Assembly (NCBI GenBank): GCA_965153355.1
Contig: OZ231126.1
Span: forward strand, 97,030,001 to 97,094,000
Direction: 5' to 3'
Source: Flaccisagitta enflata
Lineage: Eukaryota > Chaetognatha > Sagittoidea > Aphragmophora
Length of the DNA: 64,000 nt
This document shows, one piece after another, positions 11,346-23,463 of this stretch (the first letter of the stretch is position 1; every line of letters starts with the position of its first letter). Both the position numbers and the translations under genes were made by a program. The notes beneath the pieces were generated by a model that saw only the letters and a program-made list of their open reading frames with translations, had not been told where the DNA came from and did not search any database.

Positions 11346-11979
11346 ATCAAAGGCTAAAGAAAAGAAGAAATAATTGATTTTTGGACAGATCATTCATGAT
11401 TTCAAGAAGCCCGGCAGAAAAACAGAGCCCGGAAAAAAGTCCTGATTTTCCCAATAAATGAATCTGTATACAGTTGAGCTTTACTAGAGGGCATGCCAAG
11501 GAACTGGACATGATTATGCTATACAATGATGCTGTTGGCCAATATAAAACCACATACAAAAAAGTCTCATGGGACTGCATGTTTCATGCCTTCAAGGCGG
11601 GCATGCTTGAATAATCTTACATGTCTGTTCAAGCAGCGAATAATTCATTTGAAAGAATGACAACTACAAAATGAAAGAGAGACAGAAGTGACATCTAGGT
11701 CATCAGCAGATGAGCTGGGGTAGAAAATACCCAACCAAATTGTTAGAGTTAACTGGGCTCTCTGCCAGCAAATCTTGTGTGCCAGGGAGCAAAATAGAGA
11801 GCATCGGGCTCCCGGGCACACTCTAAAGAAAGGCCTGTAATCATACCCCTACTCCATGGGGTAGATTATCAAAAAAAATTTTCAGCTGGCTGAAAAGGAA
11901 AAGGAAATGAAAGACTAGAGGAGGGGGAGGGGGATTATCAGCCTATTTCTAAGAGAAAGTATTTTAGAAATTCAACCGA

Positions 11980-12140
11980 TGAATCAGTCGCGGATGGGTT
12001 GGTAGGAGCGTAATAGGGAATAAGAATTCATAGTTTGTTGGACTGGTGCCGTAATACCAAAACTGCTGGCAATTCAAACTACGAACAATTGACCGACCAA
12101 CATGGCAAATTCCAGATTTGCGCATGTGCGACTAAAAACA
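11980..12140 (+). mobile_element. degenerate family A
   Basis: AGTCGCGGATGGGTTGG near the left and a TTGCGCATGTGCGAC hairpin followed by TAAAAAC at the right. The middle is eroded. Confidence 0.5.
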
Positions 12141-12149
12141 ATAACAACT

Positions 12150-13320
12150 ACAACACCAATAGCAAATACAACAACAAGCAACAACAGCAATAAAAACAAC
12201 AACAATTTAAACTACATTCGCGCATGACGTATCTGAGTAATGTAAAAATTTTACATTTTACTAAAATAAGGAAGCTAGACACTGTGCCGTATCTCTACGA
12301 AAAGTGAACACAGGGCCAACTTTGGGGGGTCAAAAATTCATTTTGAGAAATGGGCATCAACACTGGTCTGGAAGGCGAGGAAAAACATAAACTAAGACCA
12401 AACCAACTTTTTTAGACCTATTTTAGAGCTACAGCGGCGTCACGAGCTTCTCGAAGTCAAAATCGATGACATTTTTGTGTCAAAAACTGTCTCCTTTTTG
12501 CAATAACATGCGGGTGAAAAAACAGTCATTACGGCTCAAAAAATTGGATTTTTGATATGCTGATTTTTTTGCTGGTTAGGTATTGAGCACCTCTACTGAC
12601 ATCAGGAAAAAAAATACGACCTGGGTTTAAAATTTTGGGGCAAAAATTAAAGTATCTTAATTTTTTATTTTTTTTTGTATGAAAAATGAGCAAAAAGTAG
12701 TTCTGAAAGTCATATAGCCCCAGAAAGTCCCAGCATTTTTTTTCCAGAATTTGGTAGCCCTAAGAGTGTACAATTAGGGACCAGTGTCAATTTTTGAGGA
12801 ACCTGGTGGAACTTCAGCCATTTTTGACCATATTTGGCAAAATGTAAAAAATGTCATTTTTGGTAAAAAACAAATCAATTTATCTCTTAACAAAATTGAG
12901 TGCGGATGTCAATTTTTAGCAGGAGACTATGTCTTTACATTATGTTTGATGTTTTGGATCCAAATTTTGCAGTCAATTTGCAGACCGGCCCAACTACCCT
13001 ACCGACAAGAATTTTGAAAAAAGGGTATAAACTGGTCAAAAATTCTTAAATTAAGCTAAAAAGTTGCATACAGCTTGATTTTGACCTCTGAAATCATTTG
13101 CTATTGTTTAAATGTGAGTGGAATGTGTGCGAAGTGCCTAGAAGTGGCCTAATTTTTTATGAAAAAAGGGCAAAATTGGTCAAAATTTGAAAATCTGAAA
13201 TTTCAGGGTTCAGACCCCATCAAAGAGATTCATTTACATCAAAAACAATTGATTTGCACATTTGTTGAGATTTGAAGTCAATTTTTGGCTATTTTGAGCC
13301 ATTTTTGGCCCAAAATGGCC
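12150..13320. other. non-coding, GGTCAAAAATGG-type sequence
   Basis: Degenerate AAAATGG/TTTTTGG sequence related to the tandem arrays that follow. One 77-codon open frame (12784-13017) has no motif or splice support. Confidence 0.5.
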
Positions 13321-14060
13321 TAAAATGGCTCAAAATCAGCATTTTCTTCTAACTGATCGTTGTAATTTGGAATTTTTTTGCCAATCTCACTCATTCCACT
13401 TAGAACTAGGAAAAACATACTCATTAGGACCTTTGAGCACTTTCACGGGGGCCATAACAGGCCAAAAACAGGCCAAAAACAGGCCAAAAACAGCCAAAAA
13501 TGGCCAAAATCAGCGTTTTCTTCAAACTGATCGTTGTTATTTGGAATTTTTTTGCCAGTCTTACTCATTCTAGACAGAATTTAGAGAAATATACTCATTT
13601 GGACCCTTCAACATTCATACCAGGGCCATAACAGGCCGAAAACAGGCCAAAAATGGCCTAAAATTGCAAAAATTTGCATTTTCTTCAAATTGATCGTTGT
13701 TATTTGGAATTTTATTGACAATCTCACTCAAACCACTCAGAACTAGGAAAAATATACTCATTTCGACCATTAAACACTTATCTCCGGGCCATAACAGGCC
13801 AAAAAAAGGCCAAAAACGGCCAAAAATGGCCAAAATCAGCACTTTCTCCAACCTGATCGTTGTTATTCAGATTATTTTTGCCAGTCTTACTCATTCTTCA
13901 AAGAATAAAGAAAAATATACTCATTTGGACCCTCCAACCTATATACCAGGGCCATAGCAGGCCAAAATCAGGCCAGAAATGGCATAAAATGGCGAAAATT
14001 GGCATTTTCTTCACTCTGATTGTCTTTGTTTGGAATTTTTTTGACAATCTCACTTTCTCC
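13320..14060. repeat. ~165-bp tandem repeat, five copies
   Basis: The landmark GATCGTTG..TTTGGAATTTTTTTG recurs at about 13355, 13529, 13692 and 13854, and in altered form at 14018. Spacing is 162-174 bp. Units carry GGCCAAAAA runs that give frames on both strands. Confidence 0.9.
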
Positions 14061-14069
14061 AACCTGACC

Positions 14070-15290
14070 ATTTTGACGGCAGTTTACAGCATAGAAGTAT
14101 GCTAAATGACGGCGGATTGACATGAATTTGTGCATGATGGTGTCTCAGTACCAAATTATCATTGTTTGACCATTTTCTGATAGAAGCAGCAGTTTGGTAG
14201 TCAAAAAACAGTCATGAACGCCAATATAAAAGCTTTTTACGGCATTTTACGAACATTTACGGCAATGAAATGAGACTCAAACCCAACTCAATGTTTTGAA
14301 ACTCTGTAGTATGTGTGTCCCGGGTCCAAATACACATCTTCTGGCAATTTTCGAGTAGTTGCCCATCTACTTCAGGAAGAAAAACCCCAAAAAATGGTCA
14401 AAAATGCCATTTTGACGGCAATTTACGGCATAGAAATAAGCTGAATGACAGCGGATTGACATGAATTTGTGCATGATGGTGTCTCAGTGCCAGATTATCA
14501 TTGTTTGACCATTATCTGACAGAAGCAGCAGTTTGGTAGTCACAAAACAGTCAAAAATGCCAATATAAAAGCTTTTTACGGCATTTTACGAACATTTACG
14601 GCAATGAAATGAGACTCAAACTCTACTCAATGTTTTAAAACTCTGTAGTATGTGTGTCCCAGGTCCAAGTACACATTTTCTGGCAATTTTCGAGTACTTG
14701 TCCATCTACAACAGGAAGAAAAAAAACCAAAAATGGACAAAAATGCAATTTTGACGGCAGTTTACGGCATAAATATATGCTGAATGATGACGTGTCGACT
14801 TGAACTTGTGCATGACAGTGTCACAGTGCCAAATTGTCATTGTTTGACCATTTTTTGACAGATGCAGCGGTTTGGTAGTCAAAAAACAGTCAAAAATGCC
14901 AATTTAAAAGCTTTTTACGGCATTTTACGAACATTTACGGCAATGAAATGAGACTCACACCCAACTCAATGTTTTGAAACTCTGTAGTGTGTGTGTCCCG
15001 GGTCTAAGTACACATTTTCGGGTAGTTTTTGAGTAGTAGTCTATCTACAACAGCAATAAAACCCCTTAAAACGGTAAAAAATGCCATTTTGACGGCAGTT
15101 TACGGCATAAAAATATGCTGAATGATGACGGGTTGGCCTGCGTATATGCTTGAATGTGTCATAGTGCCAGAACTTCATTATTTGACTGTAATATGACTAA
15201 TGCAATGGTTTTAGACCAAAAAACTGGCAAAAATGCCATTGTTACGGTATTTTACGGCATTTTACGGCATTACGTGCGTCTGCCTGAACT
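14070..15290. repeat. ~340-bp tandem repeat, 3.5 copies
   Basis: Units share TTTACGGCATTTTACGAAC and a GAATTTGTGCATGATGG landmark at about 14124, 14463 and 14803. The last unit is truncated. Short TTTACGGCA sub-repeats sit inside each unit. Confidence 0.9.
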
Positions 15291-15654
15291 GAATGTGCTC
15301 TATAACTTTTTTTGGCTTCTATGGGATAGTTCCAATGGGCTTATGGCGAAAAATTGGGTCATTGGTCACTTTTGGGATTTCGCTTAGGGTGTACCTACAT
15401 ATGATACAGTGCTAGATCAGTTTCTGACTTCATCCGACCTAATGACAACGATAATCAAAATAACAAAAAAAAAAACAATAACAAAAACAAAAACAACAGC
15501 AACTACAACAACGACAATAGATACAACAACTATAAGAACAATAAAAACTACATTCACATAACTGAGTAATGTAGAGTAAAAAAGCGAGATCAGTTTATGA
15601 CGTCATCAGACCTAATCTCAACAATGATGAAAAAAAAAAAATAACAACAATAAC

Positions 15655-15657
15655 AAT

Positions 15658-15717
<60 letters not shown>

Positions 15718-15745
15718 GCAACAACAACAACAACAACAACGACTA
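15655..15745. repeat. (AAC)n microsatellite
   Basis: About 28 AAC units with rare AGC. It abuts dispersed repeat C. Confidence 0.97.
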
Positions 15746-15769
15746 TAACAGCGGGAGCAACTGAAAATC

Positions 15770-16105
15770 TTATATAAAAATCAGCAAAAATCGTCATTTA
15801 TGCTTGATACCGGGCCCCAAGATTCAATTTTCGTATATTTAAGCATTGAAATGACTGTATGGTGTAAGGATTAGTTTTAAACATCCTTTTTTGTCCATCC
15901 AGAGCCACCTAATGTGGACTGAGGGTGATTTGTGTGAATGGGTACTATTTTCTTTCTCAAAAATAACAAAAAATCATGAAAATAGGTCATTATGCCGATT
16001 CAGGGCCGTGAATGTGGGGTGCCCGATCATTTTACAGCCTCGAGACCACTTCCATTGGCTTCAGCGTGGAAAAAGGGTACAGAAAAGTCTTTTCCACCAC
16101 TGTTT
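15770..16105 (+). repeat. dispersed repeat C, copy 2
   Basis: Inverted partner of 1735-2060. It includes ATGCCGATTCAGGGCCGTGA, GGTGCCCGATCATTTTACAG and TTGGCTTCAGCGTGGAAAAA. Confidence 0.7.
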
Positions 16106-16235
16106 TCTCCAAAATGGTACTTTCCTGGACCATACTACTGTAGAGGTGCTATGGCGCATCTGGGAATCATCCTAGCATATTTCTGAATTATTTCCAGTGA
16201 TTTTTGCTTCTTTTCAAGATTTTCAACTCAAACGT

Positions 16236-16305
16236 AACCGACCAACCAACCAACCAACCAACCAACAGACAGAGCTAGTTATAGAGGTATTGTGGCACAC
16301 CTAAA
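16236..16305 (+). repeat. hairpin-capped end fragment, variant
   Basis: An (ACCA)n tract, then GTTATAGAGG, a weak hairpin AGGTATTGTGGCACACCT and AAAAAC. It has the right-end order of family A with a different hairpin sequence. Confidence 0.55.
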
Positions 16306-16631
16306 AACTGGATCAGATATACCTAAAAACAGGTAAAAACTAAGCAAAAATGGACAAATACTGCATTTTCAAGTATATAAGCATTGCTTGGTTGATTTTT
16401 TTCGATTATATAGATTGGCCAACTGAGATCAAAAACCACATTGTGCTCGAGAATTTTTTATTCACTTTCACATCAAATTGGGCCTAAAACAGGTCAAAAC
16501 TTAGTCAAAATGGGCAAAATCCGAATTTCTATGTGTGAAACTGCGTTTCGTGTTCTAACTGTTCTTGAATGCACAAAGCATCGGTTGGGTCTCGTAATTC
16601 TATTGAATTCATCATAGACTGCTTGCTATTC

Positions 16632-16823
16632 AAACAAGGCTGGATACACGGCTATCCAGTCACGTGCGGGTGGGCAGGGACCATTTTTGAGGTCACTTGA
16701 TCATTTGGAAAGGAACTGTGAGGCCAAAGACCACAAAACCCCCAAAAAAGTAAAGTGTGGTGGAGGGACGGTCTGATGGACTAACAAAGCGGGGTGTAGA
16801 GATGCGTAGCACGCGACTAAAAA
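16632..16823 (+). mobile_element. family A, GCGTGC subtype
   Basis: ACAAGGCTGGATACACGG left end, AGTCACGTGC pairing sequence, and a right end ATGCGTAGCACGCGACT then AAAAAT. The proximal arm has mutated (GATGCG for AGTCGCG); the distal arm, which pairs with the left end, is intact. Confidence 0.85.
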
Positions 16824-17013
16824 TGTGACGGACCAATGGACAGATTTACCGACGGACTGAAGGACTGACAGACCGATGTACGGGTAGGAAAATCAACTGC
16901 GCAGAATCAAATTGGATCGACGTAAGGTGTGTTTTCATTTGCGATGCTTTGATCTTCAGAGCTTGGCTAAGGATTTTCAGCAGTTTTGCCGTATGTGTAC
17001 TATGTGTAGTGAC

Positions 17014-18008
17014 CTGAGGTGGATCAACAATGTGCGGAGCCCTAGGCTAAGCTGGGGCGCGGGGCCCCCCTCCCCCCTATCTGCCCCCCCCCCCCATCAG
17101 CCTGAGGCAGATCAACAAAGCCCGGGGCCTTAGTCTTGACTGGAAGGTGTACCCCCCAATCTCTTTTTAGTCACATGCTACGCGACTCTACACCCCACTT
17201 TGTCGGTCGGTCCATCCGTCAGTCTGTTGGTCCGTCCATCACACTTTACTTTTTTGATGTTAATGAGGGTTTTGGCTTTATTGCCCCTGCCCAAATGTTC
17301 CACTGACCTCAACTATGGCCCTTGCCCACCCGCACGCGATTGGGGTAGCCGCGTATCCGGCCTTGTTTAGATCCCCTGGAGTTTTATATATTATTTTCAT
17401 ATTTTTACAACAACATTCTGTTTGTTGATTTAAAAAATTTAATTATTCTTTCACTGATTAATTATAAAGCATAAAACAAAATACAACATTTAGTTTTAAT
17501 TGAACTGAAAAAAAAATAATAAAAACAAAATCTTGTGGCTTTAAAAATGTAAAAACTGTTTTCAAAACTGATAATTCCATTCATGCCATTAATATTCACG
17601 CTCAGTATATAGTTTTTGTTCTTTTGAAAGAACAAGATATTTATTTTTGATCTTTTTTTTATGTTTCTGTTTTGAATAATACTTCAGCAATTATTTACTA
17701 ACATTGAGCATCAAGTACACTTGCAGATCACAATTCTTTATGATCTTTTTTCTGCGTTTTTTTTTTTTCAATTTTTTTTTTTCAATTTTATTTTTTTTCT
17801 ACGCTTGCTTTATTCTTTACTTTTTTTCTTTATTTCTTTTCTTATGTTACTGACTTGTTTATTTTTTCTCTTTATTTCTTTCTACTTCTTTTGTTTCATT
17901 TTTTTTTGGGGGGGGGGCAGGGGCGGGGCCCCCCTGAGGCGCGGGGCCCCCCTGAGGCGCGGGGCCCTAGGCTTAAGCCTATTAAGCCTATTGGGTGATC
18001 CGCCTCAG
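17014..18008. mobile_element. non-autonomous DNA transposon with 8-bp target duplication
   Basis: Terminal inverted repeats CTGAGGTGGATCAACAA and TTGGGTGATCCGCCTCAG are flanked on both sides by GTAGTGAC (17006-17013 and 18009-18016). An 8-bp duplication is typical of hAT and P elements; the superfamily call is inference. The right half contains GCGGGGCCCCCCTGAG tandem units. A family A copy has inserted at 17165-17368. No transposase frame is seen. Confidence 0.85.
17165..17368 (-). mobile_element. family A, GCGTGC subtype, nested
   Basis: On the plus strand it runs from the hairpin AGTCACATGCTACGCGACT to GTATCCGGCCTTGTTT. The left pairing sequence reads GCACGCGATT. It lies wholly inside the 17014-18008 transposon and so inserted after it. 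Confidence 0.85.
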
Positions 18009-18179
18009 GTAGTGACATCAATTGATTTTTAGTCACGTGCTCAGTGAGTAGGTTTGATGGTCCGTCTGTCATTCACATTTCCATCTGTCCGTCGTATTTC
18101 TGTCTGTCCGTCGTATTTTTGTCTGTCAGTCACTTTTAAAATTAAGACTGTTTTAAGGTGAAAAACAGTTGGGTACTCA

Positions 18180-18410
18180 TGTCCAACTCGATGATGTCTT
18201 TTGTTTTACTAACTTTCTAAGCGGGTTTTTATTTAGGGTTAGGGGTAGGGTTAGGGTTAGGGTTAGGGCTCGGGGTGGATTTAGGGTTAGGGTTAGGGTC
18301 AGGACTAGCGTTGGGGGCTAGGTGAGAGCTGGGTTAAATACATTTCAACCCGAATCTACTCGAATTAAAGCTTCGCCCAAACGGGAAAACCCGATAAAAA
18401 CAAAAGATCA
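18180..18410 (-). repeat. dispersed element H with telomere-like tract, copy 1
   Basis: Ends GATGTCTTTTGTTTTAC and AAAACAAAAGATC are short inverted repeats. The middle is TTAGGG/TTAGGGG repeats. The flanking unique parts (GGGTTGAAATGTATTT-like, GGGCGAAGCTTTAATT-like) recur at 45670-45893 and 49965-50195. This is therefore a dispersed element, not a chromosome-end remnant. Confidence 0.8.
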
Positions 18411-18499
18411 GTATCGTCTCGGACATTTCTTCCAAAAGTTGTTTCAAAAGGAAATACGGAAAGTAACAAGGGAGGAAAGAAGGAAGTAGACAGGGAGAA

Positions 18500-18657
18500 A
18501 ACAAGACTGGATACACGGCTACGGAAGTTGCGATAAAAAAGGCTTACTCAAGCTATTGGGCAGGAGCAGTATTGCACAACCACCCGTAAACTGGGACGGA
18601 TGGACAGACAGACCATCAAACTTAGCAGATTACAGAGTCGCATGCAGGCGACTAAAA
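18500..18657 (+). mobile_element. family A, diverged
   Basis: AACAAGACTGGATACACGG start, GGGCAGGAGCAG middle and a GTCGCATGCAGGCGAC hairpin then TAAAAA. The left pairing region has decayed (AGTTGCGATA). Confidence 0.75.
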
Positions 18658-18944
18658 AGGAAGGGAGGGAGGAAGATAGGAAAGTAAGGAGTATATTTGT
18701 AAGTAGTTGTGTCGCGGAGCACGCGACTTGCACTATGGAATAAGATGCGTTTTTTCGGAACAAATTTTATTGCTAGTCACTGATAAATTATTTGCCAATA
18801 TTTCTATTTTTTATTTTCTGAGGTAAGTCTAAACAATAAAGACAACAAGAACGAGAACGCCAATCAATGATTGAATTTTTGCACACTTCATAACCAAAAC
18901 TCTTCTGTGATTGTCATCAACAAAACGTTATTACTATTCTTTTT

Positions 18945-19137
<193 letters not shown>

Positions 19138-19216
19138 GACAGAGTCCTCTTGACCAATCAAATCGCCCAAAAACGAACAAACACTAACTTGTCCCTGGTT
19201 CAATTCCTTCAAAAAG

Positions 19217-19253
<37 letters not shown>

Positions 19254-19532
19254 GTCTATATGTTTGCGTGTGTGTGTGTGTAAAGGATTCATGGGAATTT
19301 TGCCTCACCCGATTGATTTGAATGTCGTGCGAAGGCTCATTTGACAGGAGTCACAGGACTTATGCAAAGGACAAAGATGTTCGCGGGGGAAACCCAGTTT
19401 TGGCCAATTTCGCAACTCTGACATGCGTAACACACACGCGCACACACACACACGCGCGCGCGCGCGCAAGCACAAAGTTATTGAGGGGGTGTTGGGAGAG
19501 CAAAAATTGCGAAAAGAAAGACACAATTACAA

Positions 19533-19717
19533 AAACAAGGCCAGATACACGGCTACCGAAGTCACGTGCGGGTGGGCAGGGGCCATATTTGGAGTCACTA
19601 GACCATTTGGGCAGGAGCAGTGAGGTCCAAAAAAAAATCATAAAAAAAGTAAAGCATGACGGACCAACCGACCGACCGACAAAGCGGGGTGTAGAGTCGC
19701 GTGCGCGCGACTAAAAA
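19533..19717 (+). mobile_element. family A, GCGTGC subtype
   Basis: AACAAGGCCAGATACACGG left end, AGTCACGTGC pairing sequence, and hairpin AGTCGCGTGCGCGCGACT then AAAAAA. The core is very short (GACC repeated). Confidence 0.9.
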
Positions 19718-19883
19718 ATAACACACACACACACTCACTGCGGAAATTGCGTTTTTTATGTTTTTTTACACAAACAAAAGGAACAGACCAACAGACCAAC
19801 AGACAAATCCACCACAGTCGACGGGGATGTATTGTTCTTTCTTCATGGTCGTTATCACTTTCTTCGTCATCGTCTTTATCTCG

Positions 19884-20426
19884 CACTGCTGTCTCACACA
19901 AGGTTTGAGACAAGAATGATATAACTATGCAGTTTTTTGCATTTTTGCATAATTAATGAGCATACAAACCAAGAACCATCAAGTAGAAAATCTTTCCTGA
20001 GGCGCCTTTTGAAATTAATGAAAAGTTCAATATTTTCAGCTTCATTTTTAAAAAAAAAAATTTCAGGTCAGTTTAACCTTTTTTTTGACAGCATAATGTT
20101 AATCCTGATAAATTTCTGATTCATTTGATAGGTCGCACCATATAGTTTTCATAAGAAAAAAAAAATTTCATTTTCAAAGCCACCGTTACAAAATTAGAAC
20201 GGTGGCCTAAAACATGAAAAATTTAACAATAGGTTAAACCAACCTGAAGAAATTTTTATGAAAAATAAAGCAAAAAATATTGAATTTTTCAGTTATTTCA
20301 AAAAGCGCCTCTGGAAAGATTTTCTTCTTGATGGTTCTTGGTTTGTATGCCCATGACCTATGCAAAAATGCAAAAAACCGTATAGTTATGTCATTCTTGT
20401 CTCAAACTATGTGTGAGACAGCAGTG
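19884..20426. mobile_element. Chapaev-like foldback MITE
   Basis: Long inverted repeats begin CACTGCTGTCTCACACA at the left and end TGTGTGAGACAGCAGTG at the right. CTCG flanks both sides (19880-19883 and 20427-20430). A CAC-start terminus with a 4-bp duplication fits the Chapaev group of the CMC superfamily (inference). The centre (GATAGGTCGCACCATA ... AACGGTGGCCTAAAA) is shared with the foldback at 49275-49889, whose outer ends are different. Confidence 0.75.
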
Positions 20427-20519
20427 CTCGGTCGTGATGTTATCTTGTTGCTGTTTATCCGTTTGTTTTAAGCACAAATTTTGATCAACTCATTTTCTCC
20501 CTCTTGCTTTCACTTTCGT

Positions 20520-20710
20520 GTTCTTTCTTGCATCCGCCCTCGCGTCCGCACTGGCGTTCATTTTCGCGTTTACTCTCGCATTCGCTCTCGCGTTTGCTCT
20601 CGCATTCGCTTTAGTGTTAACTCTTACAATTTCTCTGTTTGCTCCTGCGTTTGCTCTCGCGTTCGCTCCCGCCTTTGCTCACACAATTGCTCTTGCGTTG
20701 GTCTGTCAGC
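20520..20710. repeat. TTCGCTCTCGCG minisatellite
   Basis: Diverged 12-bp units (GCGTTTGCTCTC), about 15 copies, followed by a family A left-end fragment on the minus strand (20786-20836). Confidence 0.75.
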
Positions 20711-21169
20711 CCGCCAATCTCACCTTTTATTTACCTTGCCTCAGCCTACATTGTAGGCCCTACAAGCCTCTGAGCGTGTTTATTGCCCCTGCCCACCCGC
20801 ACGCAACTGAGGTTGCCGAATATATCCAGCCTTGTTGTGCTAATTTGACCTTTTTTTCATGAACTTTGACTAGTCTTTTATGCATACTGTAAAAGAGCCA
20901 ACAAGTTGGTCTTCCAATGGCGTAAACCCTGTGACCTTTTGTTTACAAAAAGAAAATAATCGAAACAAACTCTATAACGGAACTAGCCATGTGAGCCCGA
21001 CATTGAAATAATGATTATAAAGTAATGAATTTTTATGGTCATAAAATTGATTCCATATTTACACATATTCAAATTCTTCATGTCAAGAGCTTTTGAACGA
21101 TATGCTGCACTTCATATTTTGTAAAAAGATACAAAGTTCTATGAACTTTTTGTTTTTTATTTGACTCAC

Positions 21170-21232
21170 TGTTTCAGTTACAGCGCGTAAACCTTTTCGC
21201 GCGCAACAAATCAACCACCGCGAAGCAGCCAT
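21170..21232 (-). CDS. probable first coding exon, mitochondrial presequence-like
   Basis: An ATG in AAAAAATGG context starts a 21-codon exon, MAASRWLICCARKGLRAVTET. It ends at a strong donor, ACA|GTGAGTC, in phase 0. The peptide has no acidic residue before its last two positions, three Arg plus one Lys, and alternating hydrophobics. That pattern is typical of cleavable mitochondrial presequences. The exon and its 5' flank are CpG-rich (GCGCGCG, TTACGCGC) in an otherwise AT-rich area, as expected near a promoter. An in-frame upstream ATG (MHSFVNSASEK) also exists; I prefer the second for its presequence-like start. I could not find the next exon downstream (below 21169), where repeats dominate, so the product is unknown. 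Targeting is inferred, not shown. Confidence 0.45.
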
Positions 21233-21647
21233 TTTTTCTGAAGCTGAGTTAACAAATGAATGCATGGGAGACAAGGTGCGCGTTAACCGATTTGGACCAA
21301 GTGTGGAACTTAGGTCCTACTTGGTCTTGGCTTCAATATATATTGGAACCAAGCTGCAACTCAAACTTTAGACACCGGTCCGATTGGTTCAAAGTTAAAT
21401 AGGACAGAAAATTTATGAAGAAAAATGAAGTGTTTCACCACATTTTTTGCATCATTATGAAGACAATAATGAAGCTGGAATGGTTTTTTTAGACAAATTG
21501 TCTCTAAAGACACTTGGTGCATATATTTTTTTGTGTTCTGACTTAAAATGCAGTTTGAACTATGCGATTAATATGAAAACAAGCATGAAAATGATGTTTT
21601 TTGGTGAATTTCTGCTTACACTTTTTTTCATTTTCTGAGGTCGAAAT

Positions 21648-21780
21648 TCTAAGAAAGCCAAACACAGGGAAATTTTGCATTTTGAAAAACATAGTTCTCT
21701 CTGTAATCGATTTGGGAAGAGAACTATGTTTTTTATTTTTTCATTTTTTCATTTCCTATGCAAATTTAGAATTTCGACCA
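21648..21780. repeat. small foldback (hairpin) sequence
   Basis: GAGGTCGAAATTCTA and AAAACATAGTTCTCT at the left are mirrored by AGAGAACTATGTTTT and TAGAATTTCGACC at the right. Confidence 0.7.
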
Positions 21781-22404
21781 GCCCCCTGTCAGTGACCAAA
21801 AATAAAATAAGTACAATTTTTCAAAACAATTTTTTTGCTAACATTGGCTAAACTTGGTCCTCTTGCTAAATAAATGCAAATTTTTCTTTTGAATATTATG
21901 TGTGAGCCATCTCAATCACTTTTATTCACTTATTTTTGCATTTTCATTTATACATTTTTTTTATTTTGACCTTCTTTGAAACACAAATGTTGCCTTCGGA
22001 GGGAAGCCGTCATAGGTAGTTTTCGACCTCTATATGAGTTGATCACACGGTATTTTCTCGTTTTTTGTGCTCATCCTACTTGCATGCAACAAGTGTAGAA
22101 GTGTATTTCAACATAGTTTTACAAAAATATCCCAAAAAATGATGTGGATGATCATGTTTAGCTGATGTTTTACGTCAAAAAACGCAGAAATCCAACTTCA
22201 AAATTTGAAAGCCTTGGGTGAGCTCAGGGTCGCTTACTACTACATAATTTAAAAAATAAGAATTTAAAAAAAAATTCAAAAAAAAAAAAAATCAAAAAAA
22301 AAAATTATCAAAAACAAATATTTTCACAAAAAAATTTTTTACAAATAGTTAAAAAAAAAATTCAAAAATATCTTTTTTCAAAAAAAAAAAAAAAGATTAT
22401 AAAT

Positions 22405-23005
22405 TTTTCATTAAGTCCAGGAAATAATGTTACTAGACTAGATACATCATAAATACCCTTATATTTTCTTAACCAATACTCAGAAGTTACTGAAATCTTA
22501 CAGGGGAGCTTTAATTGATGCAATGAGCCTTCACAACAAGTTTGACCGACATTGTTGAATCTTTACTACCCTTCCCCTATGTAAATTGCACAAGTCCAGG
22601 AATTAATATTACTAGCAAAATACCCTAATATCTGCTAAACCAATGCTCAGAATTATCTGAAACTTTGTAGGGGAGCTTTAATTGATGCAATGAACCTTCA
22701 CAGCAAGTCAGAACAACATTGGCGAACCTTTACTACCCTTCCCCTATGTAAATTGCACAAGTCTAGGAATTGATATTACTACAAAAATAATAGGCAAAGG
22801 GTATTAAATATTTATGAATGTTGTTGAAAGTTGGTACACAGGTGAGTAATGCCCTAAAAATAACACTGACCAAGTTTCATCAACATCTGAGTTGTGGTTC
22901 TCAAGTTTTTAAGGGTTGACACAAACAAACAAACAACGACGACTCACTATACGATCAAGGCTATGTTATAGACCACATCGAGAAACAACTCGATGTGGCC
23001 AAAAA
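22405..23005 (+). mobile_element. hairpin-capped element D, copy 1 (left end unclear)
   Basis: The right end is GTTATAGA, a perfect 10-bp stem CCACATCGAG/CTCGATGTGG with an AAACAA loop, then CCAAAAA. Upstream lie two tandem ~165-bp units containing CTTTACTACCCTTCCCCTAT and GGGGAGCTTTAATTGATGCA. It matches 47487-47945 over most of its length. The left terminus was not recognised. Confidence 0.65.
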
Positions 23006-23139
23006 TCATTGGGACACAGATTTATACTGTTTTGTCACCCTAAGCCTTAATCACCTGTGTGTGAATGTGGTCGGGTGAAAAAAAAATACTAAAAAATCAT
23101 TTCTTTTAAGATACTTGGGCTCTAATACGCCCCTAGGTC

Positions 23140-23430
<291 letters not shown>

Positions 23431-23463
23431 TGTGTATATGCTCCGTCTTGATGTAACAATCAC

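Noticed and set aside
16890-17013. Minus-strand open segment (KLLKILSQALKIKASQMK)
   Set aside because: It is open into a family A copy on one side and ends at a transposon insertion on the other, with no convincing donor. It might be a decayed exon, but the evidence is too thin.
19800-19883. Acidic minus-strand segment (DKDDDEESDNDHEE)
   Set aside because: It runs into the inverted end of the Chapaev-like element on one side and a repeat-like sequence on the other; no acceptor outside the element was found.
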